Assembly (NCBI GenBank): GCA_019614645.1
Contig: JABWDB010000038.1
Coordinates: forward strand, 1,364,001 to 1,428,000
Direction of reading: 5' to 3'
Length of the DNA: 64,000 bases
From: Stratiolaelaps scimitus
Lineage: Eukaryota; Arthropoda; Arachnida; Mesostigmata; Laelapidae
Within the stretch, counting starts at the first letter, position 1; each line of letters starts with the position of its first letter. A model generated the notes under the pieces. The model saw only the letters and a list, made by a program, of their open reading frames with translations. It was not told the origin of the DNA and made no database searches. Below, one piece after another: positions 1-13,142 of the stretch. The position numbers were made by a program, and so were the translations under genes.

Positions 1-1885
1 ATACAGATGCGTCATGGTAGTTGTGTGACAATTAGTCTTAAAATTTCCTTGACTGTTATAGCTAGTTGTTGTTATTAGTGTTGCGTTCGGCCGGACCGAT
101 CGGCTGATACAGTACGAGTAACATACTTATAATTCGTTAAGATACTCGCTCATTGTTAATGTCAATATAATCAGCGCAACGGTTTACTAAAATCGACGTG
201 AGACAGTTTTTGGTGTTTCCATTCGTTCATATTATACATTTACTGAAATTGCATTCATGCGGGGGAAAACACCGATATCTTTCTCTAATTACAAAGCTTG
301 ACGAATGTTCTTCTTGATCTTTGCACCTGCACAAATTCAGTTGAAAGCCTTGCGGTTGTAGTAGTAGTGGTAGAGTGAGTAATGGATCAGTCCACAGGGT
401 ACCGTATACATGGTGCTCGTATCATTCTACGAATAAAAGCGAATGCCTTTTTGAAGTGAGCATAGTTCTAAAGGGAGACTTTTCGAAGGTACGGTTTGTA
501 TGAGCCGACCTTGCAGCCTAGCCTTTGCCTTTGCCCAAAATAATAGCCCACTGAGCACTTTTTATAGTGGTGGACATTAGAGCTGACTCACGCGTACTCC
601 ATCGACAGTGACGAGTACAAGGTACCCCCGGGCCGATGACCCGAACCGGAAGCATCATCGAATCATTATCTGAACTATATAGGATCATCGTGGAAGTCGT
701 CCATACGGTGGGAAGGGAAGATCATCTCAGGTATAGTTCCTGGGCTAGCTACCATTAGGAATGGCAGAACATGAATCTGAAAGACACGTCAGTCAGTCAT
801 TCGTTCATTCAGCCTCACTTATCTGAGGTATTTAACGGTGCTTGAACGACCGAAAAGTCATACTGCGCCATTTCGTATCTTCTGTAGTTATTCGTAACAT
901 CCCCTCCCCAAATCACCTGGACTTTAATTCAATTTCTGTTGATGAGCAGCAAGAAGCGTGCACGCGAGTGATCAGAAGAGAATGCAGTGCGTGCAGTGCA
1001 CTAGGGCCGGTGACGAAACCAACTTCTAATCGAAGAATAAAAGACACCACAGGATAGAACAGAATACAGTTTACTTGTGATGACAAAAAATAAAGAAAAA
1101 TGTTGGCACGAAGTCCACATAATATGGATCGTCTAATATAGACATTATTTTTTTACCCTAAGTTGGAATTATACAGCGATCAAGTATTTTGCACCAAAGG
1201 TATCGTCCGCCGTGAAAACAGAAAATTAGACACAAAGTAAATGTTAGATTATCTGAATGTCAGTGGTGTATAGATATATGCTGTATAAATATATAATATA
1301 TACATAACTTCATTTAAGCTTTGGTGAATATCTGAAGGAGATAACTATCACGGTGAAAGGACAATATTGATTGATAGGGACAGCTTTTTAGTGTACATTA
1401 CGACGGACCTTTAAGTATAAAGACGCATGTTGTTGTGTTACGATGTCTTGCGATGCAGTCTTCTACGATGTCTGAACAAAAGAGTTCAAGCAAATGCGCT
1501 CCGTGGCTTAGGTTAAACAGATGTATCGAGTTGCATTACCTAAATTCGTACTCAAAAGTATTTTATCTTAGGCCTGTTCTTGAAGGAGTGAGGTTTAAAG
1601 GTTCCTAATCATATTTTTTCTACACGCTAAATGAAAAAGTAATCATCACTGAATCTCACTGTACATTGAGATGTACTTGTGCGTGTTGAACGGCTACAGT
1701 AAATGTCATGATAGGGAGAGACATAGTTGCTCAAAACTATTTGGTCTTCGCCAACAATGGTGCTCATTTTGTGTTTTGTTGCTCCGCTTGTTAGCCGGAT
1801 AACTTCAGTTACTCTTCTATAAAGTTGATAAGTTTCCCCACTGTAGAGCATTCAATTTTACTTCACACCTTTACCTTTACATTTT
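1..1885. other. Non-coding stretch, no gene recognised
   Basis: I see no exon-like coding block, tRNA or recognisable transposon domain here. Short open frames (for example near 842-1057) lack any family motif, and the stretch is ordinary AT-rich sequence with a small TA-rich patch near 1270-1310. Confidence 0.6.
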
Positions 1886-1889
1886 TTCT

Positions 1890-2620
1890 ATACCGTTCTT
1901 GACTGTTTGGGACGATACCTGTCGATGGTCAATTTCTGCTCAGGAGTATTCAATCGGGCCAAGATTTCGTCTCTGAGTTGGCCAGTCGAGCAGTGGGGTT
2001 GTCCGCCAGCGCATAAACCGTAATGTTGATGCTTGGGTTCGTTGTCTTATTGAAAAATCTGGCCACGAGGACCACCGTCTGATAAACGGTAGTAATTGTA
2101 GTAATGCATTGATATATCACAGAGTCCATTGTTCCATCAATAAAATGAAGAGCGGTTCTTGGAAGTACCCTGGAAACGACGTCAAACCATCACCGACTTC
2201 CACCGATCTATGAAGGAAGGCCTGAGACACTCACGCTGGAAGTGGTCACCCTTTCTCCTCCATCCACTGGCATCGTCTCGTGCCATGTTGCTCGAATTTC
2301 AATTCGTCTAACTAAACGATGCTCCGCCAGAAATCTGGGGGCTCGTTTTTACATAACTGAGCAAACTTCAGCCTTGCAGCACGATTTTACATTGATACAC
2401 TGCCGTTTCACACGGATATGGAGCTTTCGGGATATCACACAGCGTTTTAATAAAATGGTACAAACACCCTACTCTATCCGTTCATGTGCTCAGCAAATTC
2501 TACACTAATGCAACAGGCAGAATCACTTCTATTCGTAAGCGTCACCTGCGCATAATACAGACGTTGTCCCGGACAGTCGTGCACCGTGGTCATCCAGGTC
2601 GTGTTTCCTTCGAAGTTCGA
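1890..2620 (+). pseudogene. Decayed Tc1-like transposase remnant
   Basis: Three-frame reading shows a broken series of Tc1-family landmarks in the expected order. Near 1945-2075 there is a helix-turn-helix-like stretch (VGQSSSGVVRQR) followed by an SGH..DHRL linker resembling the SGRPR-TT linker of Tc1 transposases. Near 2280-2345 comes a segment ending RISIRL..NLGARF, which sits where SDESRF..GTR is expected. Near 2420-2445 a stretch resembles the WG(A/G)IS block. At 2516-2545 GRITSIRKRH matches the G.LTS.RYR block that precedes the second catalytic Asp. The frame changes several times, stops are present and the catalytic Asp residues are not recoverable, so this is a dead copy. The family assignment rests on my pattern matching alone. 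I cannot define inverted termini or target duplications. Confidence 0.45.
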
Positions 2621-2632
2621 TCCCCACCGCTG

Positions 2633-2745
2633 CACATTTGCATTTAAAGGGGCTGTCCGTCTTATGAAGGGAACAATGCCGAAAGCCTTGACACTGTCGA
2701 CGTTAAATATTGGCTGAGAATCTGCCCAGCAAGTTGACTTTTAGG
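2633..2745 (-). repeat. Dispersed repeat family R1, copy 1
   Basis: The segment with AATGCCGAAAGC and GACGTTAAAT matches a copy at 23364-23475 and an inverted copy at 23641-23720. Read on the minus strand this copy stays open across the repeat (NVDSVKAFGIVPFIRRTAPL), whereas the other two carry stops. It may be a fragment of an old coding element or a non-autonomous repeat. The family is not recognised. Confidence 0.65.
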
Positions 2746-5376
2746 TCGTGTTTCATGGTCCATATTGCCTCACTGTTGATATTTGAGTCACAATATCCCT
2801 GCAGTGTTCTTATGGATGTCAAATTGTTTGTCAATTTCTTGAAACGTGAAGCACGTGGAACTTTTGCCCTCTAGACGAGTTTCCCGACGAATTTTAGTCG
2901 CATGTACTATAATGGTTTGGGTTCGATAGAATTTCTCTACAAACGATAAGTATACTTATAATCTGAGACCAATACATTTTAGCCTTTGAATGGACTCGCG
3001 TATAATGTGTTCACTTAAACTGACACATTCATACATAAATCGTTTTGAGAAATCGTTTTTCCACTTATCGTGACACGCGCTCACTGTCTGAATTGAAATG
3101 ATTGAAATCGAGTGATTACCAGAAAATGGCATCTTTTACTGGCCGGTCATCCATCTATAGAATGATTCATTCACTTAAGATCAGTGCGCACACAGTTACA
3201 CAGTCACAGACAGCCCCTTCTAAATTCGTCCAATTGAGTACAGCGAACACCTACGTAGGCGCGAAGACGAGTAATCAATATTATGAGTTCAGTACATTCG
3301 TAACTAATATTTTATATTTTAAATAAATATAAAAATATCTAAGAAATGAACTAAATGCGTAGAATATGATTCTTAAAGCAGAAACAAGTGAATATGCGAA
3401 CAAAACAGCAAGTAAATGATGAAGGCGTATAGAAATAATATTGAAAGCAAGCGAAAATTGAGATAAAAGTCTTACTGATAACAAACTAACATGAGTCGAA
3501 TCAGACAACCAAAGCTTCCGAGTACTGGGTTCCATTCATCATCAGGATGTTCGTTATTGACACAAAAAAATCTAGTTTCTTCAGAGAAGGATTTCGGAGG
3601 ATTTTGCTACTGGAGTGAATAATAGACGTTGTCTGAACAATCGTATCAACCATCGACGAAAAATAAATAATATTCAACCACTGATCGCTGACAGACCGAG
3701 AATGACAGGTTCTGTCAGTGAATTCGGAATGGATTGCCGCTGCCACAAATACACAATGGCGCATAATTAATTGTATAGCAGCCTTCCAAGTCTTAATTCC
3801 ATCATTGCATATTGTTCTCTGACATTTCAACAGCTAGATCTATTCGAAGTTATCTATTATTTATAAACATATGGTGATGCCTTTATCAAATTATGGGCAA
3901 ACTATCACCTCTTTGTCACTAAATGAAAGGTTACAACATTAGGAGCAGCTTTGGTACAAAGGCAATAACACATTTTTACCTATTTTTAAACAATCCTGAA
4001 CATTACTTAAGGAGTTCAATCTAATTTAGGTTATTTTTTTTGAATGCATATGTAAAATGGAAAAGGTAAGAACTGCCAATATGTAGACAAATAATGTGGT
4101 CAACATTTTGATTGAGCTGGACGTATATTTTTATACGGTTGGTTATGTCCACAATGAGTGTGCCGCCAAGCATTCCTAACTAGACAATATTATGTGATAT
4201 TTTAGTGTTATAGAACATATTGTTGTTATTTATATAATATATATAATTTCTCATTTAAATGAGCTTTCATTCTTTTTTTTTCGATAGTGTATTAGCAGAT
4301 CCCATCGTCATACATCCTAGAAGGATATCACACTTACGTAGACGTTGAATGGATATGTGCATTAATTTAACCGTCATATCCGCAAGGAACAACGCTTAAT
4401 TAGCGAAACGAGGACGGAGTTCCAAATTTATTCGGAAAAAGGTTTTTCCTTCCTACTATCTGACTTCTTGGCAGAGTGACGTTGTGCTTCTATCACAGAA
4501 TCAGACTATCCTGGAGGAAAGTACAAACATTTAGACCGAAAAGTCTCATCCCCGCTACAAAGGCGTAATTATCTTTTAGATAAGCACCATCTGGCCTCCT
4601 GTTGAAGCTCGCTAAAGCCCAACAAGTATGAGGTTTCCATGCAGAAGTTACGAGGCAGATAATAAAGTACGGGTTCATTCTTTGTTGTAAGTATTGTCGT
4701 CGGCTTTTATTCAATAGAGGTTTATTAATAATAATCAACGTTTTCTCTTCAACTAGATAGATACGGGTACTATATTGGGGTCGGTTATAAGCTGTCATAT
4801 AGCTTCTCAGCATATACAGAGTGAGGTCGTGATATAATCACATAAAATCGAGTTCAAAAGAAGTTAATTATAGCTGTTTACCGCGATCTGACTCTACAAG
4901 AAACTAGTGTTGTAGACAAAGTCCTTATTTTTGTAATTCGTGATTCTTAGCGAACCGGGGTAAATCAGGCGCTGGGAAATGAAATTACAAATTCTACTGT
5001 TATCACCAATACGCTTCATTAAGCATCTCAAAGAACAATGCAATCTTCGCAACAAAACTTTTCATCTTGAAAATTAGATGATTACTAATGAACAAGGAAA
5101 TTTCCCGATATTTAGAAAGCTACAGAAAATTGTCCCGTGCCTGCAGTGCATAACTTATACTAGAATATTAGGGGCGCACTGTATTATGATTAGCAGCAGT
5201 AGCACAAAGATAAGCAGTAGTCTTATTCATTCGTCCATAGATTCAGGCATCCGAGTGTGAATTATTATTATTATCGTTAACATAAGTGTGTGTGCTAAGG
5301 TTCCTTGACACCAATATTGTTCTGGGGATGTTCTATGTCTTGAAGTGTCTCAGACCGGGGTGGCACGTTCCGTTCT

Positions 5377-5922
5377 GTGGATAGATATTACTGTGACGAG
5401 AAGATCGTTGTCAGCTGGAATATTGATTGGCCCCACTGTCTCTTCTTGTTGGATTGTTGTCTCCAATGCAAAGCGATGCAATCCGATCCTGTTTTCATGT
5501 TCGCTGCTGGAACGGGAAGATTCACCGTTCGAGAACGAAGGTCGTTTTGTTCGTTGCGCCCTGTACTGCTATACCACGAACCAGCAACGAACACTCCACA
5601 TTCATCTGAACTCAGAGTTATTATTCGAATACTACTGACGACAGACACCGGCGTCAGATTCGCACCCCGTTACCGACTTCACCTTAGCGCCGAGTTTTGC
5701 CACAGCGTTTTCATTGTTGAGACGAAAGCCGACACTCGTTGTTGTATCCTACTTGGAATATATCCATTGTTACATTGTGTGCAATTTGTTGATTGCTTAT
5801 TAAACTTCCCTCTGTTTATTTGTTTTTTCTTTGCAAAAAAAAACACTTTCCATGCATGTGTTGGATCTGTGATTCAGGATCTGCGTACGAATCGAAACGT
5901 GTTATTGCACGTCGTGTCTTGA
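5377..5922 (+). other. Unassigned 181-codon open frame
   Basis: This is the longest open frame upstream of Acsl. It lies in a locally more GC-balanced patch where two other plus frames and a minus frame are also partly open (5345-5648). The translation shows no domain, motif or repeat that I recognise, and the downstream half is rich in Phe, Leu and Cys, as AT-rich non-coding DNA tends to be. I see no clear splice-acceptor/donor pair framing it. Several overlapping open frames argue for a chance or compositional effect. It could be part of a transcribed non-coding exon or an old element. I would not annotate a protein here without transcript support. Confidence 0.12.
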
Positions 5923-6951
5923 TTATTGCACACCTGAACGAATGGTGAATACGGATATGGCCACCTTGAAATATTTGGGCGCATTGCTTGAAAAGGCCAT
6001 ATTCTGCATAATCATACGCTATGGTACATAAACACTGATGGATGGATGAAATAGTGGAACATTAGAACACCGAAGGTATCATATGATTATGTGTATTGAC
6101 ATTCATAAATCCCATCATACATTTATCTACGATAAAAAACACCAACTGTGACATCCCTGGCTGCAAAGCTTAACGCCTCGCCATGCTTACAAAATTGAAA
6201 AAAAACTGTGTGCTTTGTAATCCCCTGCACCTAACCGTTAGGGTTTCCTTTATTATGCTTAACATAAGACAGCAGTGACATATGGTTACGGCTTAAGATA
6301 TTGAGTATTATCGTTGCCTGTCTGCCACCACCGCCAACTCTTGTCTTTGCCATTGCAATTAAAGAAAATTACTATCGTTATTGTACAACTATGCGTACGC
6401 TGTTCGCGAGTAAGTTTTTAATAACTACGACTGCAAATATATGACTAAGATCTTGTTTGAGACAAGCAAAAGGTTATGTAATACATATCAGTACTTCGAA
6501 TTTGTCTAGAGCACAGCCAACCTTAGAGAGTGTTATCAAATGATCAATTGATTCTCAAATCATTATGAAAAAAAAAGAGACAAGGTAGACGGGCGCATCT
6601 GCTTAGCCGACCCTTATGCGTAGTCTACAAGCCCGGCAATGTGTGGTGTACTATCTGTTAGAGTGAGTGAGTCACATTGAAGTACTTCCCATCTGTCAGC
6701 GTTCATGGTAAATACTACCCCACAATCGTACGCATCACATCACACGTCACTCACACTGTGTCCTCGTGAAGCTATTATGTCAATTAATCCCTATTTATCT
6801 ATTTATTTATCTGTTACTGGCTTCTCATCATCGCCCTCCCACACACACACACACACACCTTATTACAAGCTGAACGTGGCTATGTCTCTATGAGAAATTA
6901 GCCTTTTAGTCAAATTGGTATTAATCGTTGTACTACTGCTACAAACAATAC

Positions 6952-6976
6952 TAATAATAATAATAATAATAATAAT
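6952..6976. repeat. (AAT)n microsatellite
   Basis: Uninterrupted trinucleotide run, directly visible. Confidence 0.9.
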
Positions 6977-7776
6977 AGTAACAGTTATAACAATAGTAAT
7001 GGCCAAGAGGAACTACAACAGAACTTCTGAGAATGAGCCCATTGCCTAATGCTGGTTAACGGGTTAACGTTTATGCCAAATCTTCTTCGGTCTTCGCATA
7101 CACTCACTCATTTACATTCGGCCGCACGCTTCTCGTTTGCTACCGCCACTACGAGCAACAACAACAATGAATGAATGCATGAATAAATGGTCATTCGTGC
7201 CAATCTCACCCTTTCCGTTGGTGATTCGCCGTTAGATTATGGATTACACAATCATAACAAGACGATCAACAAGCACAGCAGCAGCAGCAGCAGTAGCACA
7301 GATACCAGAATCGACACAAACAATCCGTCAATTTACTTTTACCTGAGGCAGCAGCCACAACAATCCGCTGTTACTTTCCAATGACTTCTTCTGTGGAAGA
7401 CAACTTTCAGGTGATCACGCCACTGATCGCATGATAATAATGAACTGTGGGAGATCTCGCAGCCGGACGGCAGTTATACATATTTACCATTTGTCGGGTA
7501 ATGATCACATTTGCTTTCACTTCTGAACTTCCGGCAATGTCCGTCTAGGTCGTTTTTAGATATATATAGGCGTTTATCTGAACTTGACAGAGTTAAGTTA
7601 TCATTGAGAGCAATCAAAGTCGAATAGTAGGAGGGCATTTGTTAAATCCAATGAAGTAGATACATGTCAATATAGTTAACTCCTATCTCAAGCAGGTAAA
7701 CGGCACAGCGCTATAGTCATACAGACAGAGGATGGCAAAATATACATTAATACTTGGTTCATTCCAATATTCTATA

Positions 7777-7862
7777 CCCGACAGGTCCTCATAGTAATAC
7801 CTAAAGGTTAAGAGCTGAGGCCCGTCAGATAGGGGAACAGCTGAGGGTTAGCTCGAAAAAAA
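7777..7862 (+). repeat. Dispersed repeat family R2, copy 1
   Basis: This block of about 86 bp, from CCCGACAGGTCCTCATA to AGGGTTAGCTCGAAAAA, aligns nearly end to end with 43287-43371 in the same orientation, with scattered substitutions and one 1-nt indel. The sequence outside the block does not match. I see no coding signal and no family I can name. Confidence 0.75.
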
Positions 7863-7974
7863 ATATATATATTCTATACCATGTTCATTATAATTTAAGG
7901 TTTACTTTGATTTACCTTTGGGCTTTCCAACCCGATTGAAAAATCGCTAAGTTATTTTTATGTATGGTAACCAA

Positions 7975-8000
7975 AGAGAGAGAGAGAGAGAAAGAGAGAG
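7975..8000. repeat. (GA)n microsatellite
   Basis: Purine dinucleotide run with one interruption. Confidence 0.9.
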
Positions 8001-10922
8001 TACAACTTAATTTGCTTGGCTAATTTTAGTGTTACATACGTTCACCCTGCACGTAACGGTGAGCATCAGGCGCTTGACAATGCGTCGCGTATATACAGAA
8101 AGGTGGATCAAGGCTCAAGAATAGTAGATCCGGGCATAATGGGTCAACTCTTTTCCGAATCATCGCCTTGCATGAAGCAGATAGGAGGGTACTGATTGGG
8201 ACGGAGATCTGTACCTCATGTCATGGCAAATATTCCCCAGGGAGTTTGGGATTTGACAATAATCCTTCCAGCAATGCGGGTTATCGGCCGGTAACGACCT
8301 GAAAGCTCTAACAACAGTGGGAGTCATTACTGTGGTCCAATAACACCAGCATCAGTTAACTGTATTTTCCGTGAAACGTTTATAGTGTCTACAGAACGCA
8401 CCCGTAGACTTCTTCAGCGAGAAGGGACTGTCTGGAAAATAGAACTAAAAGTTTAGATTACCGAAATTGTTGAGGTTGCTATTGACTACTGGACGTATAC
8501 TTTTAGGTTGTATTTTTCAAGTGCAGTTCAAGTTGTCCTGAGTCCAATTTTAGCAGGCAAAATTGAAATCAATCTTTCCAAATTGTAGTTTGCGCTTATG
8601 AACGCGATATTTCATCCAAAGGTAGCAGGTGTTTCTATTGGCGAAAAATCTGGCAGCAAATATATATATATATATACATATATGTATACACAACTATTGT
8701 TTACTGTGTATGGCTCTTGAGCTTAGTCTTTCGTAGACATCGTCTAGGGAGGCGATGATCGTCAGATATCTATTTGCATTTGATGTCACGTCCAACGTGA
8801 TTCATTCTCCGTTCGCCTGCCTCTGTAATCGATTGCCTTAACCTGTCCGACCTATCCTAGCTGAATATATGGGACAACAAATGGAGGTCTAAGCTCAACG
8901 ATATGCAACTGAGATTCGATTCTCACGGACAGAGAATGCGCGATTCGGCTTTTATTTATGAGTATCATTCTAATGTATAAATGATACTATATAGCTAGAG
9001 GGTGTTCCATGTTACCAAATGTGTGTGATACGAGGTCCAATTGGCTATTGCTGCATGTGGCCAACCCTACCCATCCATATTCAGGTTTACAAGTCTAAGA
9101 TGATAAATGAAAGACTTACATGCCCTCTTTCTCTCTCTCTCTCCCTGTTCATATATATTTACATTCGTGAACAAATATGATTTAGACAGATTCATACATC
9201 GCGTGGTGAGGAAATGAGCAAGAGCAATGAGAACGAACGACAGCATTTTTTATTATTAACACATTTGCTAAAATGCACGAATGAATGAGTATAACCGGCA
9301 GATGTTACTTGTGCTGTGTGCTTGTTGCTGTTGTATTCGTTTACCGGTCGACGATGTTTACCCAATAAGCGGCTGTCTGACGCAAAAGACGGCAATTTGT
9401 CAACGACTGAGTGACTATGATTGACAGGCGATATATGAAAATGATTATATGTGGGCGGCATACCACATCCATTCGCATCATAGTCACAGAATTGAACACT
9501 TACCACACCACTTACTCTCTTGAGAAAAAACAAATCCGTTAACATTACTTTTCCACGAATCCACGTGTCTAGAGAACACTCGAAATCAGATCTGTCACAG
9601 GTGATGGACGATGATCGCAATGATTTCTGCCATTTTGGCTATGTATATTCACGTTCTCATTTAGCTGATCAAAGACGATGACGCGCAGTACTTACCAACG
9701 ATGATTAGGCCGGCCACTTGAATTATCTGCCATGAAAGTTAACCGGTTTTCACTTATAGCTGGAAAGCCCAGGGGCAGACCATCATGAAAGAGAGACTAC
9801 TAGAAGCCGGTGACAACCTTTATGTACGAGTGACAAATTTACCGAAGTAGGCAATTAGTGTACCTTTTGTTGGATTTTACCCAACGCGCAGATGCATCTG
9901 ATAACAGGGTGTCCCCAGTCCGTATAATACAACAAAAACAACAACATCGGGAATTCACTACACGTGGGCATGGAGCCAAGTTTCACTTTGCTCCGACTCC
10001 TCCCCTTGTCCGTGTACTTCAGAGAGAGAAAGGGAGATATCTTCGTTCGTTGCACTTCAATGGAGGGCCCTTTCATAGAGGACCTTTTTCAACGGCCTGT
10101 TTTCTATTTCAACTGTGGCCTCATTTCAAGGCTCTTGGAGATTTAAGTTGATTGTCCAGCATACTGTAACAAGGGTCAAGTGATCATGATTGATCAATTA
10201 ATTAATTCAAACTATGCTCGTTGCTGTATCTCGGGCTTTATTGCCTGCATTACGAGGCTGGCGACCGCTGGCCCCGCTGGTCTCTCGAGTCTCAACGTTG
10301 TGTCAGTTTCTCATAGTGAAGGCAACATGCTGTAGTTCATCTACGCCCATTGTTTTATCCCGAATTATAAATAACCGCTTTGACAGAGCCGAGCCTTTTG
10401 AAGTGGTGTCCCTCCCCCCAAAGTTCCTATTGAATCAATGAAGTGCCGTTTTTTTTGCATGGTGTTGCCGAGGTTATTTTCAACCCAATCCTTAATTTAT
10501 CCCAAATGGGCAGGGTTAGCAAAAGGCCGGTTTAGTTACCATTTTTGTAGACTACGGCCCAGTGTTTTAGTTCAGTAAAGAAGGTGGCATTTTACTAAAT
10601 GCGAATCATTCTCGAGTTGGTTCATTTACGTCCAGGTAAGCGCTGGTCAGCATTGGCCACTCTTTTGGACGAAGTATGCAAGATAAGATATGCAGCCACG
10701 GCACATTTATATAATAATTACCTTTCCCAATAAGTATATTTCATATAAACATTGAGTGGTGCGTAATTGCAGTACGTCGTTATTACTGTACGTGTTCTCT
10801 GGATTCTACGGGCGTTCCCTGGAAATACCAAAGATTCATCTTACGTCGCCGCTTAGAGAAAAGCTGCCAAAAGATCATTATCACTGCCAATAATCACCAC
10901 GTACTATTTATCAATGATAACC

Positions 10923-10924
<2 letters not shown>

Positions 10925-10970
<46 letters not shown>
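10925..10970. repeat. (TA)n microsatellite ending in GTGTG
   Basis: About 20 TA units followed by a short TG run. Confidence 0.95.
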
Positions 10971-10971
<1 letters not shown>

Positions 10972-12559
10972 TCATTTTCAGTGCCAACGAGCTACAGTTG
11001 TATAACTATTGGGAACTAATGAAAGTAGAATGACATAGATTTGCCATGAAGAACATGTGACGAACTGCCACAGCTGTTAATAAACGCGTTGGCACTCTTT
11101 GTCGCACGAGGTCGAAGAGTGAGAGTGGATAATTCTACTAATTCCAATGACCCTCAGTGGTGGCTACACTACATCCCCTCCCGCCGCCAGTAAACGAGGA
11201 AATCGTCCTTGATTTAATATTTTCATTAGTCCAGACAATCTATTACGCATTGTTAAAGCCGAGAACCTACTCAGCTTAATATCACCGGTATCCCAATTTT
11301 TTTCGTTGAATATCTGGTGCCCGTAATAGGGTACCATTTACTGTGGTGTTCGGTTCTTTCTGATCCACCAGATACATTTGTGTTCCCGCTCGATTCACAT
11401 GCACACACACACACACATCACAGATTAATGAAGGCAATATTTACTGTGGCTTTACTGCTGATAAGTTGTTCCATTACAAGGCCACAACGGAATGATACCC
11501 AATGTAATAATCATAATAATAATCATAACAAGATCGAAAGTTTTATATTCACAGCTAGGTGTTCTTATATAGAATCTAAGTGCGTAATATAATATGGCTA
11601 TAGAGCTAACTGCTCAGCTGAACAACTTCCGCTGCAGGTATCACTCAGTGGCAGCCGACCAAAGGAACAGTCCATTATTAGTCAATTGAGTTTCCGCTCT
11701 TCTACAATACATTAATAGCAGCCACATAATATGATCACTTAGGTAGGTGTGGACACGTTTAAAATCGCTCCTGTTAAATCCACCCTTTTAACCACACGAG
11801 CCATCCAATGCAAAACAGCTCGACGAGGAGGAGGCATGTAACCAGGCAATTAGACAATCAATCAACTTTCTGTTTGCACGTCGGTATCAATACTTCAGTG
11901 TACCTATCCACAATAAGTCTGGTTAGTTATACTTTTTTGGGTATCATCATCGACAGCAACAGCAGCAGCACTGCAGTTGTGTTACTGTTCGTGTTTTGAT
12001 GAAAACATATTTTTGGAAGCGGCCTTTTTTTCTCTCTCTTTTTTTTTGATTTCCTTTTTGACTAATACGCCTGCTATTGTGGCTGCTCTTTCCAAGCGCT
12101 TGCGTTTCCAATGTCATACGCACCAACTTAATGTTATTTATTCTTCTATCTATCTACATTATAATATCTGGTGACTACGCTGGCCTGGTGGGCTTTGATG
12201 TAGCCTGGGCCTGGTTGCAATGATGTGTATCCCAGTGCGCCGTAGTGCGAAGCATGTTTAACATGCGAATGCAGTCGAGCATGTTCGCGCGGATTGCCCC
12301 CAGTACAAAGAGTCACGTGGCAACAGCAGCAGCGGAGGCGGTGGCGGCGGCCGCGACGGGGGCTTTTCGTTTTCTCAATGCCACTGTCAGTGATACCTTC
12401 ACCGCCAGCATCATTATTACTGATGTCTGATACCGAACTTACAACAGCGTTATCATCATATTGCCACCATGACGGTAGTGATGACTGCTACTATTGCCAA
12501 GATCAGCAATATCTTCGATCGTACAATGAGACACTGCAGTCGCCCCCTCGAACTTCACT

Positions 12560-12565
<6 letters not shown>

Positions 12566-12628
<63 letters not shown>
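12566..12628. repeat. (TA)n microsatellite, long
   Basis: More than 30 uninterrupted AT units, among the longest in the window. Such tracts can extrude cruciforms and are often length-polymorphic. Confidence 0.95.
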
Positions 12629-12631
<3 letters not shown>

Positions 12632-13099
12632 GGGGATTCTGATACAGATGCTGTTGTTTGCTGCTACTGATGCCCATATGCTGTGGAGTTCTCTGGGGTG
12701 CATTTCGATCAACAGTGAACTGGGGGGTTTGGAGATGTTGCGGATGTTATCATAATCGCCCCGCGCAAAACAACTTCATCGTTTGTGTGTTGACGACGAT
12801 TGCTGCTATGTTGCCTGACTGTTTGTGTGAGCCGTTGTTCATCTCATTGTGTCTTTCCCTCTCTTGGTCAAGTAAGGTTACTTGTTGCTTATACTATACG
12901 AAATCCTAGTTCTGGCTCTATTTACGGCTGTGATCGTTACTGTTGTAATACATTGGCAGTGCTCACGACGCGTGGAGCACATGGACATAGTCGAAGATAC
13001 GCAGGAAGCGAGAGTGCTCAATTCGTCTTCTATTGTAGCCGCTGGGAGGAGGGGGCATAGGTAGCTGGAGGCAACTCTATGACCAGTCTAATAAAAACG

Positions 13100-13142
13100 A
13101 AAAAAAAAAAAATTATATATATATATGTGTGTGTGTGTGTGT
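13100..13142. repeat. Compound A-run, (TA)n, (GT)n tract
   Basis: A poly-A run of about 13 passes directly into (AT)n and then (GT)n. Such compound tracts often mark the 3' tail of an old retroposed sequence, but I see no recognisable body next to it. Confidence 0.85.

Larger units (their letters stand above)
2746..7776. other. Non-coding stretch with unassigned ORF near 5.4 kb
   Basis: No recognisable gene. The stretch holds TA-rich patches near 4225-4245, a short (AC)n tract at 6840-6859, an (AAT)n tract at about 6952-6976 and CAG-type triplets near 7277-7293. The only notable open region is 5345-5922, listed separately. Confidence 0.6.

Noticed and set aside
9192..9620. 142-codon minus-strand open frame
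   Set aside because: No family motif. One frame of this length is expected by chance in 64 kb.
12253..12272. p53-like half site AAGCATGTTT with adjacent palindrome
   Set aside because: Only one good half site, no gene context.
12503..12712. Open frame made of alternating Ile and Tyr
   Set aside because: It is simply the translation of a TA tract, as at 18392-18668, 40474-40722 and 53893-54304.
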